Assembly: GCA_030748495.1 (NCBI GenBank)
Contig: JASMLX010000004.1
Location: forward strand, 32,912-96,911
DNA from: Candidatus Poribacteria bacterium
GTDB taxonomy: Bacteria > Poribacteria > WGA-4E > UBA9662
DNA length: 64,000 nucleotides
Direction of reading: 5' to 3'
Shown here: positions 53,074 through 62,189 of the stretch, one piece after another
How positions within the stretch are numbered: the stretch's first letter is position 1
How the letters are laid out: the number at the start of each line of letters is the position of its first letter
The notes under the pieces: model-generated
What the model saw: only the letters and a program-made list of their open reading frames with translations
What the model was told of the DNA's origin: nothing
Database searches by the model: none
Program-made: the position numbers and the translations under genes

Positions 53074-54731
53074 CGAGTGACTAGACCGATAGAAACAGGA
53101 ATATCAGTTCCCGGAAAACGCTGGTCTCCATTTCCGCGAACGTAAGGTTGTGTGAAGTGCTGATTTAACCGATTTATCATCTCATTTGATAAAGTTGCCG
53201 CAATTGCCTGCTGGTTATATCGTTGGGTTAGTGCTATCTGTATGTCTCCATTTTTTCCCATGGCATTGGATATTTCCATCTGCGTATTTTGTACTTGATT
53301 AGAGCCGACTAGTATTGAGTCTAAACTCATGTCTTTCACCTCTTGAGCTATGATTAAAGGCAAAACGATTGATGGAGGAACAGGCGATAATTGCGATACG
53401 TATTGGCCAATTCGCGCTATGGAACTCTGAACTTCAAGTGATGGCTGAACAATCCCGTAAAGTTTGGTTTCGAAATAGCAGGTTGCCCAAGCCAAATAAA
53501 ATAGTTCCTCAGCGTTTTGGACGGAGCGATTATCAGAGGACATCTGGTCTACCGACTGCATCTCAGTTTTCAGTGTAGCTAATTTCTCCGCTAAATCTTG
53601 CTCTGTTCCCTCTAAGATAGGCGACTCGTATACCTGGCCCCGTTGTAGATCTAGTATCGTTAATGATAACAGGTATTGGTCGCTTTTTGGGGATGACTGG
53701 GGTATCGATGAACCACCTCTTAATTCCGTTACGATAATAGTTGAGAAGCCAAACTGACCGGCGAGATCTACACTTCGTTGAATATCAAAAGGAAAAGAGG
53801 TTAGTGTGTTTACTGAGTTTTGATTCAAAATCTGGTCCAATACCGCAATTGGAATTACCAATTTCTCGTCTTCAGTTTGACGACTTCGTAGCAGATCTGC
53901 AATCAAATACTGAAACACTTTAGTCGGAAATCGGGGAGGCTTAAGATCAAGTTCGACAATTGGTAAGACTGCGACGTAGTTCTGCCAATTTGTTGCCTCC
54001 GTGATATCTTTGTTCGGATCTATAGACCTAGCTCTAGCCGACTTATTAACGATAGTAGCTTTTACCTGTTGGTGGTATCTCCAAGTAAGTTTAATATAAT
54101 CCTGTTTCAGTGTCTGCACCAGACCATCAATCGGGTCTTCGGGTTGATCTCCTGAAATCGTTGCGAATGATATCGGGTTTATTGATTGGTGCAACAGGAT
54201 CTGGCGTATGACCGCTACTGCTTGCCGATAATCACCCAGTTCAGAGCAAGCAATTGCATAAGAAACCGAACTTTCGAAATCCGAGAAGATGGTCTCAGTT
54301 CCATCTTCTGTGGATGCAACTTCTGCCCGCTGAAAGTTTCTGGTAGCTTTGGCATAGTTTAAGCCTTGATAGTGGGCCAAGCCCAATGTTTGACAAGCTG
54401 CCCGGTAGTCGGGGTTTTGCCAATTTTCTAGTTTCTGGACATAAGGTGTTAAGGTTGAAATCGCTAGGCGCACGTCTCCCATCTCCAGTGCCTGTTGTGC
54501 ATAATGAGTAACCGAAATACGCCAAGGCATTTTTTGGCTTGACGAGTTGGGGGCACAACCTAAAATCAAAATACAGCAACACCAAAGTGTAATTCCAACT
54601 ACCAAGCACACACTTGACCCTGTTAGTTCAACTAGCCTGTTAACGACGGAACCTTTAGCTTGGTACGAGCATACATTGGCCTCTAGTTGACAGGATCTGG
54701 AAACTCTAGCGAGTGCATGTCTAACCTTCAT
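53070..54731 (-). CDS. Lipoprotein with TPR and CsgG-like domains
   Basis: A 553-residue protein. A hydrophobic segment ending LWCCCILILGCAPNSSS contains a lipobox-like LGC, so export as a lipoprotein is likely; the first 35 residues look non-conserved and the real start may be a GTG further in. TPR-like repeats follow (HYAQQALEMGDVRLAI, CQTLGLAHYQGLNYAKATRN). A CsgG-type domain lies in the middle: YVAVLPIVELDLKP, VFQYLIADLLRSRQ, VDLAGQFGFSTIIVTEL and LLSLTILDLQRGQVYES. CsgG-like proteins form export pores or assemble with outer-membrane partners. It overlaps both the cohesin-like gene and the barrel gene by 4 bp. Confidence 0.75.
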   Translation of the reverse strand: MKVRHALARVSRSCQLEANVCSYQAKGSVVNRLVELTGSSVCLVVGITLWCCCILILGCAPNSSSQKMPWRISVTHYAQQALEMGDVRLAISTLTPYVQKLENWQNPDYRAACQTLGLAHYQGLNYAKATRNFQRAEVASTEDGTETIFSDFESSVSYAIACSELGDYRQAVAVIRQILLHQSINPISFATISGDQPEDPIDGLVQTLKQDYIKLTWRYHQQVKATIVNKSARARSIDPNKDITEATNWQNYVAVLPIVELDLKPPRFPTKVFQYLIADLLRSRQTEDEKLVIPIAVLDQILNQNSVNTLTSFPFDIQRSVDLAGQFGFSTIIVTELRGGSSIPQSSPKSDQYLLSLTILDLQRGQVYESPILEGTEQDLAEKLATLKTEMQSVDQMSSDNRSVQNAEELFYLAWATCYFETKLYGIVQPSLEVQSSIARIGQYVSQLSPVPPSIVLPLIIAQEVKDMSLDSILVGSNQVQNTQMEISNAMGKNGDIQIALTQRYNQQAIAATLSNEMINRLNQHFTQPYVRGNGDQRFPGTDIPVSIGLVTR

Positions 54732-55579
54732 CGGATTTCTAATTGGACTTGGGCTCGATTCAAATAACCGATTAATTCTTCAAAATTACCGACCGGACTG
54801 CCATCAAACTGCTGGGCTGTCAACTGTGGATTCTCTAAGACGCGGATAGTAGCTAATCCTGTTTGCTTAGTATGAAAAAAGATGGTCGCAATTTTCCCGG
54901 ACTCCATATCACCGTTAGACTCGACGGTTCGGACAAAACCTAAGCTCAATCGTCCTGGAGGCTGAGCAGATAGATTATAGTCCGAAACCATTAGTACTGG
55001 TGCGGACTCATCAGCGCTCTGCCAAAAGTCACCTAGTTCAACTGCATAAGGTTCGATAAAAACATCGGGATAGGCAATTTGTAACGTCAGTGCGAACAAG
55101 GATCTGACATGTTTTAGTTCAAGCTCGATTTGAAAATCTGCCCCGACATCAGCAAAGCTAGAGGAAAGATTAAACTTGAGCACCGGTGTTATAGGATCAA
55201 GTTGAACACGGATCTCCGATATTCCTTCTCTTTCCATCGACAGAACTGATTCCCCTACAAACAGCTGCTCGCCATAGCTACCAAGCGCTTCAACACGAAT
55301 AAATTCAGCATCGAGTGGAATAAAAACATTCAAACTTTGAAACCCACTGGAATCCGGGCTGGGTGTCATAGAAAAATCTTGCTGTGGAATAGTCCTTTGA
55401 TCACTTTGAATTAGAATGCGGATCATTTTGATCTCTGATCGACCTTCAGACAGACTCGGTAAGACTAACTCCAAGGTTGTTTGAGCAGTTTCAGTTTCGT
55501 CAAAGCTACAACTGAGGATCAAAACAATAAAGAACAACAGTAACCAATAAAAACACCCTTTCTGATACGTACGCTTCAA
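54728..55579 (-). CDS. Lipoprotein with cohesin-like domain
   Basis: A 283-residue protein with a signal peptide ending FIVLILSCSF, a good lipobox with Cys24 as the lipid site. Residues about 130-270 form a cohesin-like jelly roll: VGADFQIELELKHVRSLFAL, LQIAYPDVFIEPYAVELGD and IATIFFHTKQTGLATIRVLE, ending in a typical last strand. In clostridia cohesins bind dockerins, but many bacteria use the fold for other surface contacts. ATGA overlaps on both sides couple it to the GHMP-type synthase and to the TPR/CsgG-like gene, so it is very probably part of one envelope assembly. Confidence 0.72.
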   Translation of the reverse strand: MKRTYQKGCFYWLLLFFIVLILSCSFDETETAQTTLELVLPSLSEGRSEIKMIRILIQSDQRTIPQQDFSMTPSPDSSGFQSLNVFIPLDAEFIRVEALGSYGEQLFVGESVLSMEREGISEIRVQLDPITPVLKFNLSSSFADVGADFQIELELKHVRSLFALTLQIAYPDVFIEPYAVELGDFWQSADESAPVLMVSDYNLSAQPPGRLSLGFVRTVESNGDMESGKIATIFFHTKQTGLATIRVLENPQLTAQQFDGSPVGNFEELIGYLNRAQVQLEIR

Positions 55580-56619
55580 ACCTGCTCTTGATACCGGTCG
55601 GGGGGCTCGCCAGCAATAGTAGTATCCACTCGCTCGATAGTTGCTCCGCTATTATTGGCACGGGTGATAAAACAGTCTCCACCAAACGGAGTCTCTGCCA
55701 AAAAATTCTGGGTCCGTTGAAAAAGTGTGCCGATATCGTCACCGACAGCAACAATTCCTGGTCCCCAGCTACTGACACCCGCCCCAATAGCACCATTCTG
55801 CCATAAAAAGTCAAGCGTCTGTTGTAACTCTCCGCCTTGTGCGTCTATTTCGACCCGTTTCCACCCAAATTCTTGGATCTCATTTAGCGCTCGTCCGAAA
55901 GTATGTAAATCCGCTTCAAAAATGGCTGGCAACATCTGCATTAAAATTAAGTGAGATAATCGTTCTGCCATCGATTTAGGTTGTGGACAAAGGGTCTGAA
56001 AGAGATTGACTTCTACATCGCCTGCAATATGCTTGCATTTTGGAATGATAACTAGAAGTTGCCAATCTGGAAAATCAGATTGCAATAGAAGCGGTGGCGG
56101 GGCAACTCCATCGACCGCTGCTGAGGGTAAGAGTGAGGATTTTTGTTCTGGATACTTATGACCACCATCAAGAATAAATCCCCCTTTTTCAAAAGCGGCA
56201 ACGCCGACACCTGAAGTCCCACCTCGTCCGACAGCCACAGCTAAGTCGTGAACCGACTGCCCTAATTGATAGATCTGATTAGTTGCAGCGGCAATACCAA
56301 GTGCCAACTGAGTACCAGAACCAAATCCAGAGTGTTGTGGCATTTCAGATGTCAATTGGACGCGAAGCCCAGGGATCGAGTAGTAATCTTTTAATTTTTG
56401 GATTACTCGACCTGCTCGTTCGGTGTAAATTTGAGCGCAAACTTCAATCTGGTCGGAAGGTTGTGCCAAAATTTGAAAATATGGATCTTGAATCGCCAAG
56501 CCGATACTACCATCGACCCGATTACGAGTACCGTTGAGGTCAATTAACGACAGGTGCAGACGGGCGGGCGTTTTGATCCGTATGGATTCCAAATTAAGTT
56601 CCTGAGTTCCTAGGCTCAA
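55576..56619 (-). CDS. Beta-ribofuranosylaminobenzene 5'-phosphate synthase-like protein
   Basis: A 347-residue GHMP-kinase-fold protein. RIKTPARLHLSLIDLNG and RVDGSIGLAIQDP start it; HSGFGSGTQLALGIAAA gives the GHMP phosphate loop; VGRGGTSGVGVAAFEKGGF, PPPLLLQSDFPDW and LILMQMLPAIFEADLHTFG match beta-RFAP synthase from methanogens closely. The enzyme condenses p-aminobenzoate and PRPP to beta-RFAP in tetrahydromethanopterin (H4MPT) synthesis, and occurs in methylotrophic and some planctomycete bacteria. No other H4MPT gene is in the window. It is translationally coupled to the cohesin lipoprotein, an unusual context, so a different substrate is possible. Confidence 0.85.
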   Translation of the reverse strand: MSLGTQELNLESIRIKTPARLHLSLIDLNGTRNRVDGSIGLAIQDPYFQILAQPSDQIEVCAQIYTERAGRVIQKLKDYYSIPGLRVQLTSEMPQHSGFGSGTQLALGIAAATNQIYQLGQSVHDLAVAVGRGGTSGVGVAAFEKGGFILDGGHKYPEQKSSLLPSAAVDGVAPPPLLLQSDFPDWQLLVIIPKCKHIAGDVEVNLFQTLCPQPKSMAERLSHLILMQMLPAIFEADLHTFGRALNEIQEFGWKRVEIDAQGGELQQTLDFLWQNGAIGAGVSSWGPGIVAVGDDIGTLFQRTQNFLAETPFGGDCFITRANNSGATIERVDTTIAGEPPDRYQEQV

Positions 56620-56638
56620 CGGGATTATTATCTAATCG

Positions 56639-57331
56639 TTAGGCTGTTTCGCTTTTCTGCCACTTGTCTTGCTCGATTAAGCCGTCACGAAGATGGATGA
56701 CACGTTGAGCATAGGCTGCAATCTCTGGTTCATGTGTCACCATGATAATAGTATTCCCCTCTGCATTAAGACGTTGGAAGATCGACATGATATCCTGGCT
56801 GGTAGCAGTGTCCAAGTTTCCAGTCGGTTCGTCGGCAAAGATCATTGAAGGATCATTGACAAGTGCCCGTGCGATGGCAATACGCTGAATTTGTCCTCCG
56901 GAAAGTTCATTGGATTTATGGTGAATTCGATCACCTAAACCAACCGCTTCCAGTACCTGTTGTGATCGCTCACGCCGTTCCTTACGTCGAATCCCACCAT
57001 AAATCAGTGGCAATTCGACATTGTGCAAAGCGGTCGTTCGCGGCAATAAATTGAAGGTTTGAAAAACAAAACCGACCTTCTGGTTACGAATTTCAGCCAG
57101 ACGGTTATCTGATAGTTTACCTACCTCGTCACCTTCGAGGTAGTACTCGCCATTTGTGGGTTTGGAAAGACAACCTAAAATATCCATCAAGGTCGATTTG
57201 CCAGAACCCGATGGTCCCATAATGGCAATCAATTCACCCTTATCGACCGTAAAGGATACGCCTCTCAGGGCGTGAACTTCGACATCACCCATTCGATAAA
57301 CTTTGCATAAATCTCGAACATCAATCAGCAA
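56639..57331 (-). CDS. MacB/LolD-type ABC transporter ATPase
   Basis: About 230 residues from a TTG at 57331, chosen because GAGGAG lies 6 nt upstream; an ATG at 57373 lies inside the PhyH gene. Motifs: [16 protein letters not shown], Walker [14 protein letters not shown]-loop [14 protein letters not shown], signature [12 protein letters not shown], Walker [14 protein letters not shown] and the H-loop [11 protein letters not shown]. This is the LolD/MacB/FtsE class. No permease gene follows, so the ATPase must pair with one elsewhere. It is 10 bp from the PhyH stop, as the third gene of the WG-PhyH-ABC unit. Confidence 0.92.
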   Translation of the reverse strand: MLIDVRDLCKVYRMGDVEVHALRGVSFTVDKGELIAIMGPSGSGKSTLMDILGCLSKPTNGEYYLEGDEVGKLSDNRLAEIRNQKVGFVFQTFNLLPRTTALHNVELPLIYGGIRRKERRERSQQVLEAVGLGDRIHHKSNELSGGQIQRIAIARALVNDPSMIFADEPTGNLDTATSQDIMSIFQRLNAEGNTIIMVTHEPEIAAYAQRVIHLRDGLIEQDKWQKSETA

Positions 57332-57341
57332 TTTGGACTCC

Positions 57342-58166
57342 TCACGAACCGATGTGTGCCCTAAGAGGAACATCGGTCTCGACCGGAAGATAGTAGCTCA
57401 ATGGATCGCTGACCACACCCACCAACTGTTTTTGGATTGGGTTACACCTTGCCACCAACTTATCCGGCATGGCAATATAATCCATTGGTTTGACCCAGCG
57501 ATAGGCATAACCGACAAAGATTGTTTTACGCGAAATATTAGACCAGTTACGACCAACTCCGTGCCAGGCTCGTTGTTCAAAAACAAAAGCATCTCCAGCA
57601 TTAACGTTCATCGAAATCGCTCCTCTGGCTCCTCCTGTTTCAGGATCTGTCGAAGGGCGGCCAGACAGGCGATTGCTCCCTGGAACTAATACTGTTGCTC
57701 CAGAAGCCGGATCGGTTTGGTCACTAAGTGCATAGGCAATTTTAAGTAAAATCCGGGGATGAGGTTCCTGCATCTCATTGTGAGAAGTACCACCGTCTCG
57801 ATGTAAGCCGATCTTATACTTAACGTTATCGTCGGGTTCCTCAGATGGGGGTAAAACAATTAGATGGGTGGTAATCATCTGAATGTTCCAATTTAGAATT
57901 TGCCAAGCCAAAGGCGCAGCAGTTGGCATGTCGAGTAACTGCAGGAAAGCGTCGTGATGGATGATACAATTTCGGAGATTGAGCTTGCCCCCTCTTTCTA
58001 ACCGGTCTTCAGTCTTTTGTTGTTCATAAACCAGATCTATAGCTTGATTCAGTTCTGTTACCTGTCCCGATGTTAATGCGTTTCGGATTACCAAGTAACC
58101 TTCACTCTCAAAAAAAGTTTTGGCTTCTGGCGTCAAAATGGTATTCTGATCTCCTTGAAGTTCCAC
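57342..58166 (-). CDS. Phytanoyl-CoA dioxygenase-family (PhyH) oxygenase
   Basis: A 274-residue Fe(II)/2-oxoglutarate oxygenase. The iron ligands are His122 and Asp124 in [10 protein letters not shown] and His202 in RAWHGVGRN, with Arg213 in NISRKT as the likely 2-oxoglutarate anchor. [15 protein letters not shown] at the N-terminus is typical for PhyH. Such proteins hydroxylate many small substrates and are very numerous in Poribacteria; the substrate is not predictable. The GTG start is supported by AAAGGAG 7 nt upstream, which overlaps the stop of the WG-repeat gene, so translation is probably coupled. Confidence 0.9.
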   Translation of the reverse strand: MELQGDQNTILTPEAKTFFESEGYLVIRNALTSGQVTELNQAIDLVYEQQKTEDRLERGGKLNLRNCIIHHDAFLQLLDMPTAAPLAWQILNWNIQMITTHLIVLPPSEEPDDNVKYKIGLHRDGGTSHNEMQEPHPRILLKIAYALSDQTDPASGATVLVPGSNRLSGRPSTDPETGGARGAISMNVNAGDAFVFEQRAWHGVGRNWSNISRKTIFVGYAYRWVKPMDYIAMPDKLVARCNPIQKQLVGVVSDPLSYYLPVETDVPLRAHIGS

Positions 58167-58177
58167 TTTTCACTCCT

Positions 58178-58792
58178 TTAGCTCCGATCGGTTAAATCCA
58201 GGTTTTTTCCTCTGTTGAGGTAACGCCCGTTCGTATCAATTACGAACTGTCGGCTATTATGCTCGACAATTGCAGATCCATTGGAAAACGTCCGGGCTGC
58301 ATCAAACTGGGGTTGGATCACAAATCTACCTTTGGGATTGATATATCCATACTTTTGTCCAACTCTGACACAAGCTAAGCTTTCTGAAAATCCCCAGGCT
58401 TCGTCAAACTGAAAAGCTAGGGCCAACTGACCTTTTTGGTTGATGTCCCCCCATTTCCGCCCCTGCCGCACAGGTGCGAATTCTTCCAAAAACCCCAAGG
58501 CTTCGTCATATCGAAGCGGAATAACCAGTTGTCCAGACGGATTAATATAGCCTGACTTATGATTAACTGCGACCCGGGCTAATCCTTCGGAAAACGGGCA
58601 AGCTTCATCGAATTGCGGGGAGATAGCCAGATTCCCTTCTGAGTTAAGGTATCCCCATTTCCCTTCGATCAAGTGTGGGGTCGGAAATTGCGTCTCCTCT
58701 ATTTTACAAGCGGAACTGATAAAACACAACCATGTAATCGGGATTAGCCAAATCAGAGCTAATCCGGTTATTGCACCTTTTCGGGGCGTCAT
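58178..58792 (-). CDS. WG-repeat lipoprotein
   Basis: A 204-residue protein. A hydrophobic start (LALIWLIPITWLCFISSAC) ends in a lipobox-like SAC, so it is likely lipid-anchored. It contains four full WG repeats of about 34 residues, seen as GKWGYLNSEGNLAISPQFDE, SGYINPSGQLVIPLRYDEA, KWGDINQKGQLALAFQFDEA and KYGYINPKGRFVIQPQFDAA, plus a degenerate fifth at the C-terminus. WG repeats form beta-rich folds often involved in surface or protein binding. Its stop overlaps the ribosome-binding site of the PhyH gene. Confidence 0.88.
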   Translation of the reverse strand: MTPRKGAITGLALIWLIPITWLCFISSACKIEETQFPTPHLIEGKWGYLNSEGNLAISPQFDEACPFSEGLARVAVNHKSGYINPSGQLVIPLRYDEALGFLEEFAPVRQGRKWGDINQKGQLALAFQFDEAWGFSESLACVRVGQKYGYINPKGRFVIQPQFDAARTFSNGSAIVEHNSRQFVIDTNGRYLNRGKNLDLTDRS

Positions 58793-58831
58793 CTTCTAGA
58801 CTACGTACATCTTGATTGAGGGTTTGAAACG

Positions 58832-59551
58832 CTATCGCATTCCCTCGTATAATGTGGCAATTCCGAAATTCAAAGAATGAGCTTTGACCTTGAGAAAACC
58901 CGCTTCAATCATTAACTGCTTAAAATCTTCGTCGTACGGAAAATCCTCGATAGTCGTATTTAGATACCTGTAAGCATCATAATCTCCAGAAAATAGCCCC
59001 CCAACTAGCGGTAGTATATGTCGCAGATAAAACAGATGGCCTAAGCGCACAGCAGGATTAAATGGAATCGAAAACTCCAGGATTAGGGCTTTGCCTGCAG
59101 GTTTTAGAACGCGATAAATCTCCCTTAAGGTTCTCGGAACATCCGGCATATTTCGGATACCAAAAGAGATTGTCACTGTATCGAAAGTTTGGTCTTCCAT
59201 AGATAGGGCCATAGCATCACCAACCTGCATTTGGATCTTCTGCTTCAAGCCTTTTTTTTCGACCTTCTTCCGCCCAATTTGAAGCATATGTTCAGAGAGA
59301 TCCACACCAAAAGCGATTTCAATTCGATCCGGAAAGCTGTTGCACAGATCAATTACTAAGTCACCAGTTCCAGTAGCTAAATCCAGCAGTTTTAGTCGAT
59401 CTTTAATCGGTAGTAGAGATCCGACTTTTCGTCGCCAACTAATATCTAGTCTAAAAGACAGTAACCGATTAACCAAATCGTAAGTGGGCGCAATACGATC
59501 AAACATTTGCGGAGATTTCTGCTTGTTGTGATCTCGGACTGATAGGCTCAT
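58832..59551 (-). CDS. ubiE: Demethylmenaquinone (ubiquinone) methyltransferase
   Basis: UbiE/MenG methylates the quinone ring with SAM in the last C-methylation step. The 239-residue protein shows MFDRIAPTYDLVNRLLSFRL, SAM motif I LLDLATGTGDLVIDL, VGDAMALSMEDQTFD and the family region FGIRNMPDVPRTLREIYRVL with LEFSIP. All are typical. Because no ubiquinone gene is nearby and many related bacteria use menaquinone, the menaquinone reaction is more likely. It is 98 bp after the rluB-like gene and about 40 bp before the WG gene. Confidence 0.95.
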   Translation of the reverse strand: MSLSVRDHNKQKSPQMFDRIAPTYDLVNRLLSFRLDISWRRKVGSLLPIKDRLKLLDLATGTGDLVIDLCNSFPDRIEIAFGVDLSEHMLQIGRKKVEKKGLKQKIQMQVGDAMALSMEDQTFDTVTISFGIRNMPDVPRTLREIYRVLKPAGKALILEFSIPFNPAVRLGHLFYLRHILPLVGGLFSGDYDAYRYLNTTIEDFPYDEDFKQLMIEAGFLKVKAHSLNFGIATLYEGMR

Positions 59552-59649
59552 TTTTACCTAATGACAATAAAAAAAGTAAGATAGTTCTTAATGTTTGAAG
59601 GGTAGAGCGTATCCTTAATCCGCATAGTAGGAAAAATTAATTGTCAGAC

Positions 59650-60366
59650 CTAACTTTTGCCTTTTAAGCTTCGGATTTCGTCTTCGTTCAGGTAACGGAA
59701 TTGTCCTATAGGTAACTTCCCCAAGCTCAGGCCTCCAATACGGATTCGTTTCAAGTAATCTACTTTAGAGCCAATTGCTTGGAACATTTGACGGATCTGG
59801 CGCTTTTTTCCCTCATGGATCACGATCCGATAGTGTGTCTGTACCCCACGTCGTCTAATTTCTTGCACAGCTGCAGATGCTGTCAATCCAGTTGGCAGCC
59901 AAATTCCAGTTCGCAATTTTTGAATCTCCCTTTTGTTGGGATGTCCCTCGACCCAGGCTAGATAAGTCTTTTCCAGTTTATAGCTGGGATGCAAAATTCG
60001 GTGTGAGAAGTTACCATCATTGGTCAACAATAGCAACCCTTCAGTATCTTTGTCTAAACGACCAACCGGATATATCCGCTGACCGATATTCTGCACGAGA
60101 TCCATTACCGTCTTACGACCTTCAATATCTTCTACCGTCGTAATATAGCCGGCTGGTTTGTGTAGCATCAGGTAGATGTGTTTTGGTCGAATGGTGACCT
60201 GTTGTCCATCATACTCGATTTCGTCTCTGGCAGGATCAATGTGTCGGCCGGGAATAAAGACAGGTTTGCCGTTAATCCGCACCCGTCCCTCGATGACCAG
60301 CTGTTTAGCCACGCGGCGGGAAGCCACACCATAGTGAGCTAAAAACTTTTCAAGCCGTACGCCCAT
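59650..60366 (-). CDS. RsuA/RluB-family pseudouridine synthase
   Basis: A 238-residue protein. The N-terminal S4 RNA-binding domain is clear (RLEKFLAHYGVASRRVAKQL, VRINGKPV). The catalytic loop has Asp105 in VGRLDKDTEGLLLLTNDG, followed by KTYLAWVEG and GKKRQIRQMFQAIG. Members modify 23S or 16S rRNA uridines; RluB is the most common target type but RsuA or RluE/F cannot be separated without alignment. The ATG at 60366 lies within the end of the HAD gene (17-bp overlap). Confidence 0.92.
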   Translation of the reverse strand: MGVRLEKFLAHYGVASRRVAKQLVIEGRVRINGKPVFIPGRHIDPARDEIEYDGQQVTIRPKHIYLMLHKPAGYITTVEDIEGRKTVMDLVQNIGQRIYPVGRLDKDTEGLLLLTNDGNFSHRILHPSYKLEKTYLAWVEGHPNKREIQKLRTGIWLPTGLTASAAVQEIRRRGVQTHYRIVIHEGKKRQIRQMFQAIGSKVDYLKRIRIGGLSLGKLPIGQFRYLNEDEIRSLKGKS

Positions 60367-61000
60367 GAAACATCTCTATACTCCAACCATTGGCTTTGGC
60401 TATTCTCCGAAGTTTGGCCGTTGGATTAACTGCTACTGGATGGCCAAACAACTGTAATTTGTAGGTGTCCGTGTGATGATTGCCGTAAGCATAGGATGCT
60501 GATAGATCTAACTGGTGTTCCGACGAAAGGGATTCTACCAGTGTGGCTTTCTGTTGACCATAGGGATGGTGCCCCGCCAACTTGCCTGTTAATTTTCCGT
60601 CAACGACTTCTAGGTCATTCCCAAACTTTGTCTCCAAGGCGAAATGTTCCGCAAATTGGGTTACTAAAACCGTTAGCGATCCAGATAGGATGACGACCAT
60701 CCGGCCGTGGGATTTATGGGATTCAATCAGTTCACAGGCATGTGTCGAGATCCGGCTAACCAAGTAATCCGCAAAAAATGTACGGGCCTCATCTATTAGG
60801 CTTTCCGCGTCAATCCCTTTTAGGTAGACCTTGTTAGCCTTGATTTTTTGAAAATCAAACAGACGAACCCAATCTATCAGCCACTCCGCTAAACTTCCCA
60901 ACCGCAACTTGCCTCGCTTCAATAAATAGAAGAAAAAGAGCTGTTCTGAAGAGCTATCGATAATCGTACCGTCCAAGTCAAAAACTGCACAGACCGGCAT
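60350..61000 (-). CDS. HAD-IB family phosphatase-like hydrolase
   Basis: A 216-residue protein with HAD motif I FDLDGTIIDSS, motif II VVILSGS, the GHPVAVNPTAKLRRIAKANGW end and motif III-like YAYGNHHTD, as in SerB-related HAD-IB hydrolases. The usual GDSxxD of motif IV is GNHHTD, so the first acidic residue is missing here, which might weaken metal binding. Substrate unknown. It starts 5 bp after the small membrane coil gene and overlaps rluB by 17 bp. Confidence 0.85.
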   Translation of the reverse strand: MPVCAVFDLDGTIIDSSSEQLFFFYLLKRGKLRLGSLAEWLIDWVRLFDFQKIKANKVYLKGIDAESLIDEARTFFADYLVSRISTHACELIESHKSHGRMVVILSGSLTVLVTQFAEHFALETKFGNDLEVVDGKLTGKLAGHHPYGQQKATLVESLSSEHQLDLSASYAYGNHHTDTYKLQLFGHPVAVNPTAKLRRIAKANGWSIEMFHGRTA

Positions 61001-61005
61001 TTATT

Positions 61006-61269
61006 TTATTTGGAACCTTTCTGGATCTCTTGAATCATCTTTCCCATTTCATCAAGGCGTAGATTTTTCGCCTCTAATTCTTTTGATAGTTTCTGTTGCC
61101 TGAGACGGAGATCATCTAATTCGGTCTGAAGCAAGTTGTTCTCAGATTGAACTGAACTCAATTTTCGGCTGGTATAGCTTATCATCGCCACTAATATTAC
61201 AAAAACAACGGCCACAGTAATGGCAACGATCATCAGTTGCTTTCTTGTAAGATGAATCGTATTCATCAT
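61006..61269 (-). CDS. Small single-pass membrane coiled-coil protein
   Basis: An 87-residue protein: a transmembrane helix at about 12-32 (LMIVAITVAVVFVILVAMISY) followed by a charged coiled coil (SVQSENNLLQTELDDLRLRQ). The topology resembles FtsB-type proteins in outline but no FtsB signature is visible. ATGA overlap with coaX shows coupled translation. Function unknown. Confidence 0.75.
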   Translation of the reverse strand: MMNTIHLTRKQLMIVAITVAVVFVILVAMISYTSRKLSSVQSENNLLQTELDDLRLRQQKLSKELEAKNLRLDEMGKMIQEIQKGSK

Positions 61270-62093
61270 TTCAAGATCTCAGGAGGAGATGCAACTGACT
61301 TCTGATAGCGGTGGTAGATAATGCTTAGCCCTTTTAACAATAAGTCCGGATCTACAACATCGACACTTTCTGAATCCTCAGCGATTGGGTCTGCCAATCC
61401 TCCCGTCGCAATGACCTTGATATCGGCTTGGGTTTCCGAATCTGCTCTATATTTTCTTCCGAGTTCAGCTTTCATCTGATGGAGGATACCCTCCATTTGA
61501 CTTCGGAAACCAAAATAAAACCCCGATTTGACACACTCGCTAGTATTGGTTCCAATAATAGATTGAGGTGGTGTCAGATCAACTGGCTGTAACAATGCAG
61601 CACGGTCGAAAAGGGCATCCATAGTAATGCGAATACCAGGTGCGATCACCCCACCGATATATGAGCCGTGCGGCGAGATAACATCAAAGGTAGTTGCCGT
61701 TCCGAAATCGACGACAATCAGAGATCCACCATAGGTACAGTAGGCACCGACAGCCGTTGCTAACCGATCTGCACCAATCTCTTCGGGGCGATCGACACCC
61801 AACTGAATGCCGAGGTCTAACTCTTCGGAGACCATCAACGGAGAGTGTCCAAAAAAACGGTTACACATTATTGATAATTCACGACCGGCAGAGGGGACAA
61901 CAGAACTAATGACAATACCATCAAACCCAGATCTAAGAATATCGTGACTCCAAAGTAACTCACAGACCTGCACGCCATATTCGTCTGCCAATCGGCCCCG
62001 ATCTGTCCGTAGCCGCCAACTGACTGCAATCTGACGGTCTTTAATGATACCGATCCCGATGGTAGTATTTCCGACGTCAATCGCTAAAAGCAT
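61266..62093 (-). CDS. coaX: Type III pantothenate kinase
   Basis: CoaX phosphorylates pantothenate, the first step of CoA synthesis, and is not inhibited by CoA. From the conserved start MLLAIDVGNTTIGIG (ATG at 62093, preferred to an ATG 15 bp upstream) the product has about 275 residues. Typical motifs: DVGNTT (phosphate 1), GVDRPEEIGADRLATAVGA, VVDFGTATTFDVI and GGVIAPGIRITMDAL. It heads the coaX, membrane coil, HAD, rluB unit. Confidence 0.95.
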   Translation of the reverse strand: MLLAIDVGNTTIGIGIIKDRQIAVSWRLRTDRGRLADEYGVQVCELLWSHDILRSGFDGIVISSVVPSAGRELSIMCNRFFGHSPLMVSEELDLGIQLGVDRPEEIGADRLATAVGAYCTYGGSLIVVDFGTATTFDVISPHGSYIGGVIAPGIRITMDALFDRAALLQPVDLTPPQSIIGTNTSECVKSGFYFGFRSQMEGILHQMKAELGRKYRADSETQADIKVIATGGLADPIAEDSESVDVVDPDLLLKGLSIIYHRYQKSVASPPEILK

Positions 62094-62189
62094 TGCTAGT
62101 CCATTCAATTGGTGAAAGTAAGTACACCACCATTAAGCAAGTTAGTGTAGCACAGCAAAAAATGGGGTGTCAAGCGGAACGGGAGACTA

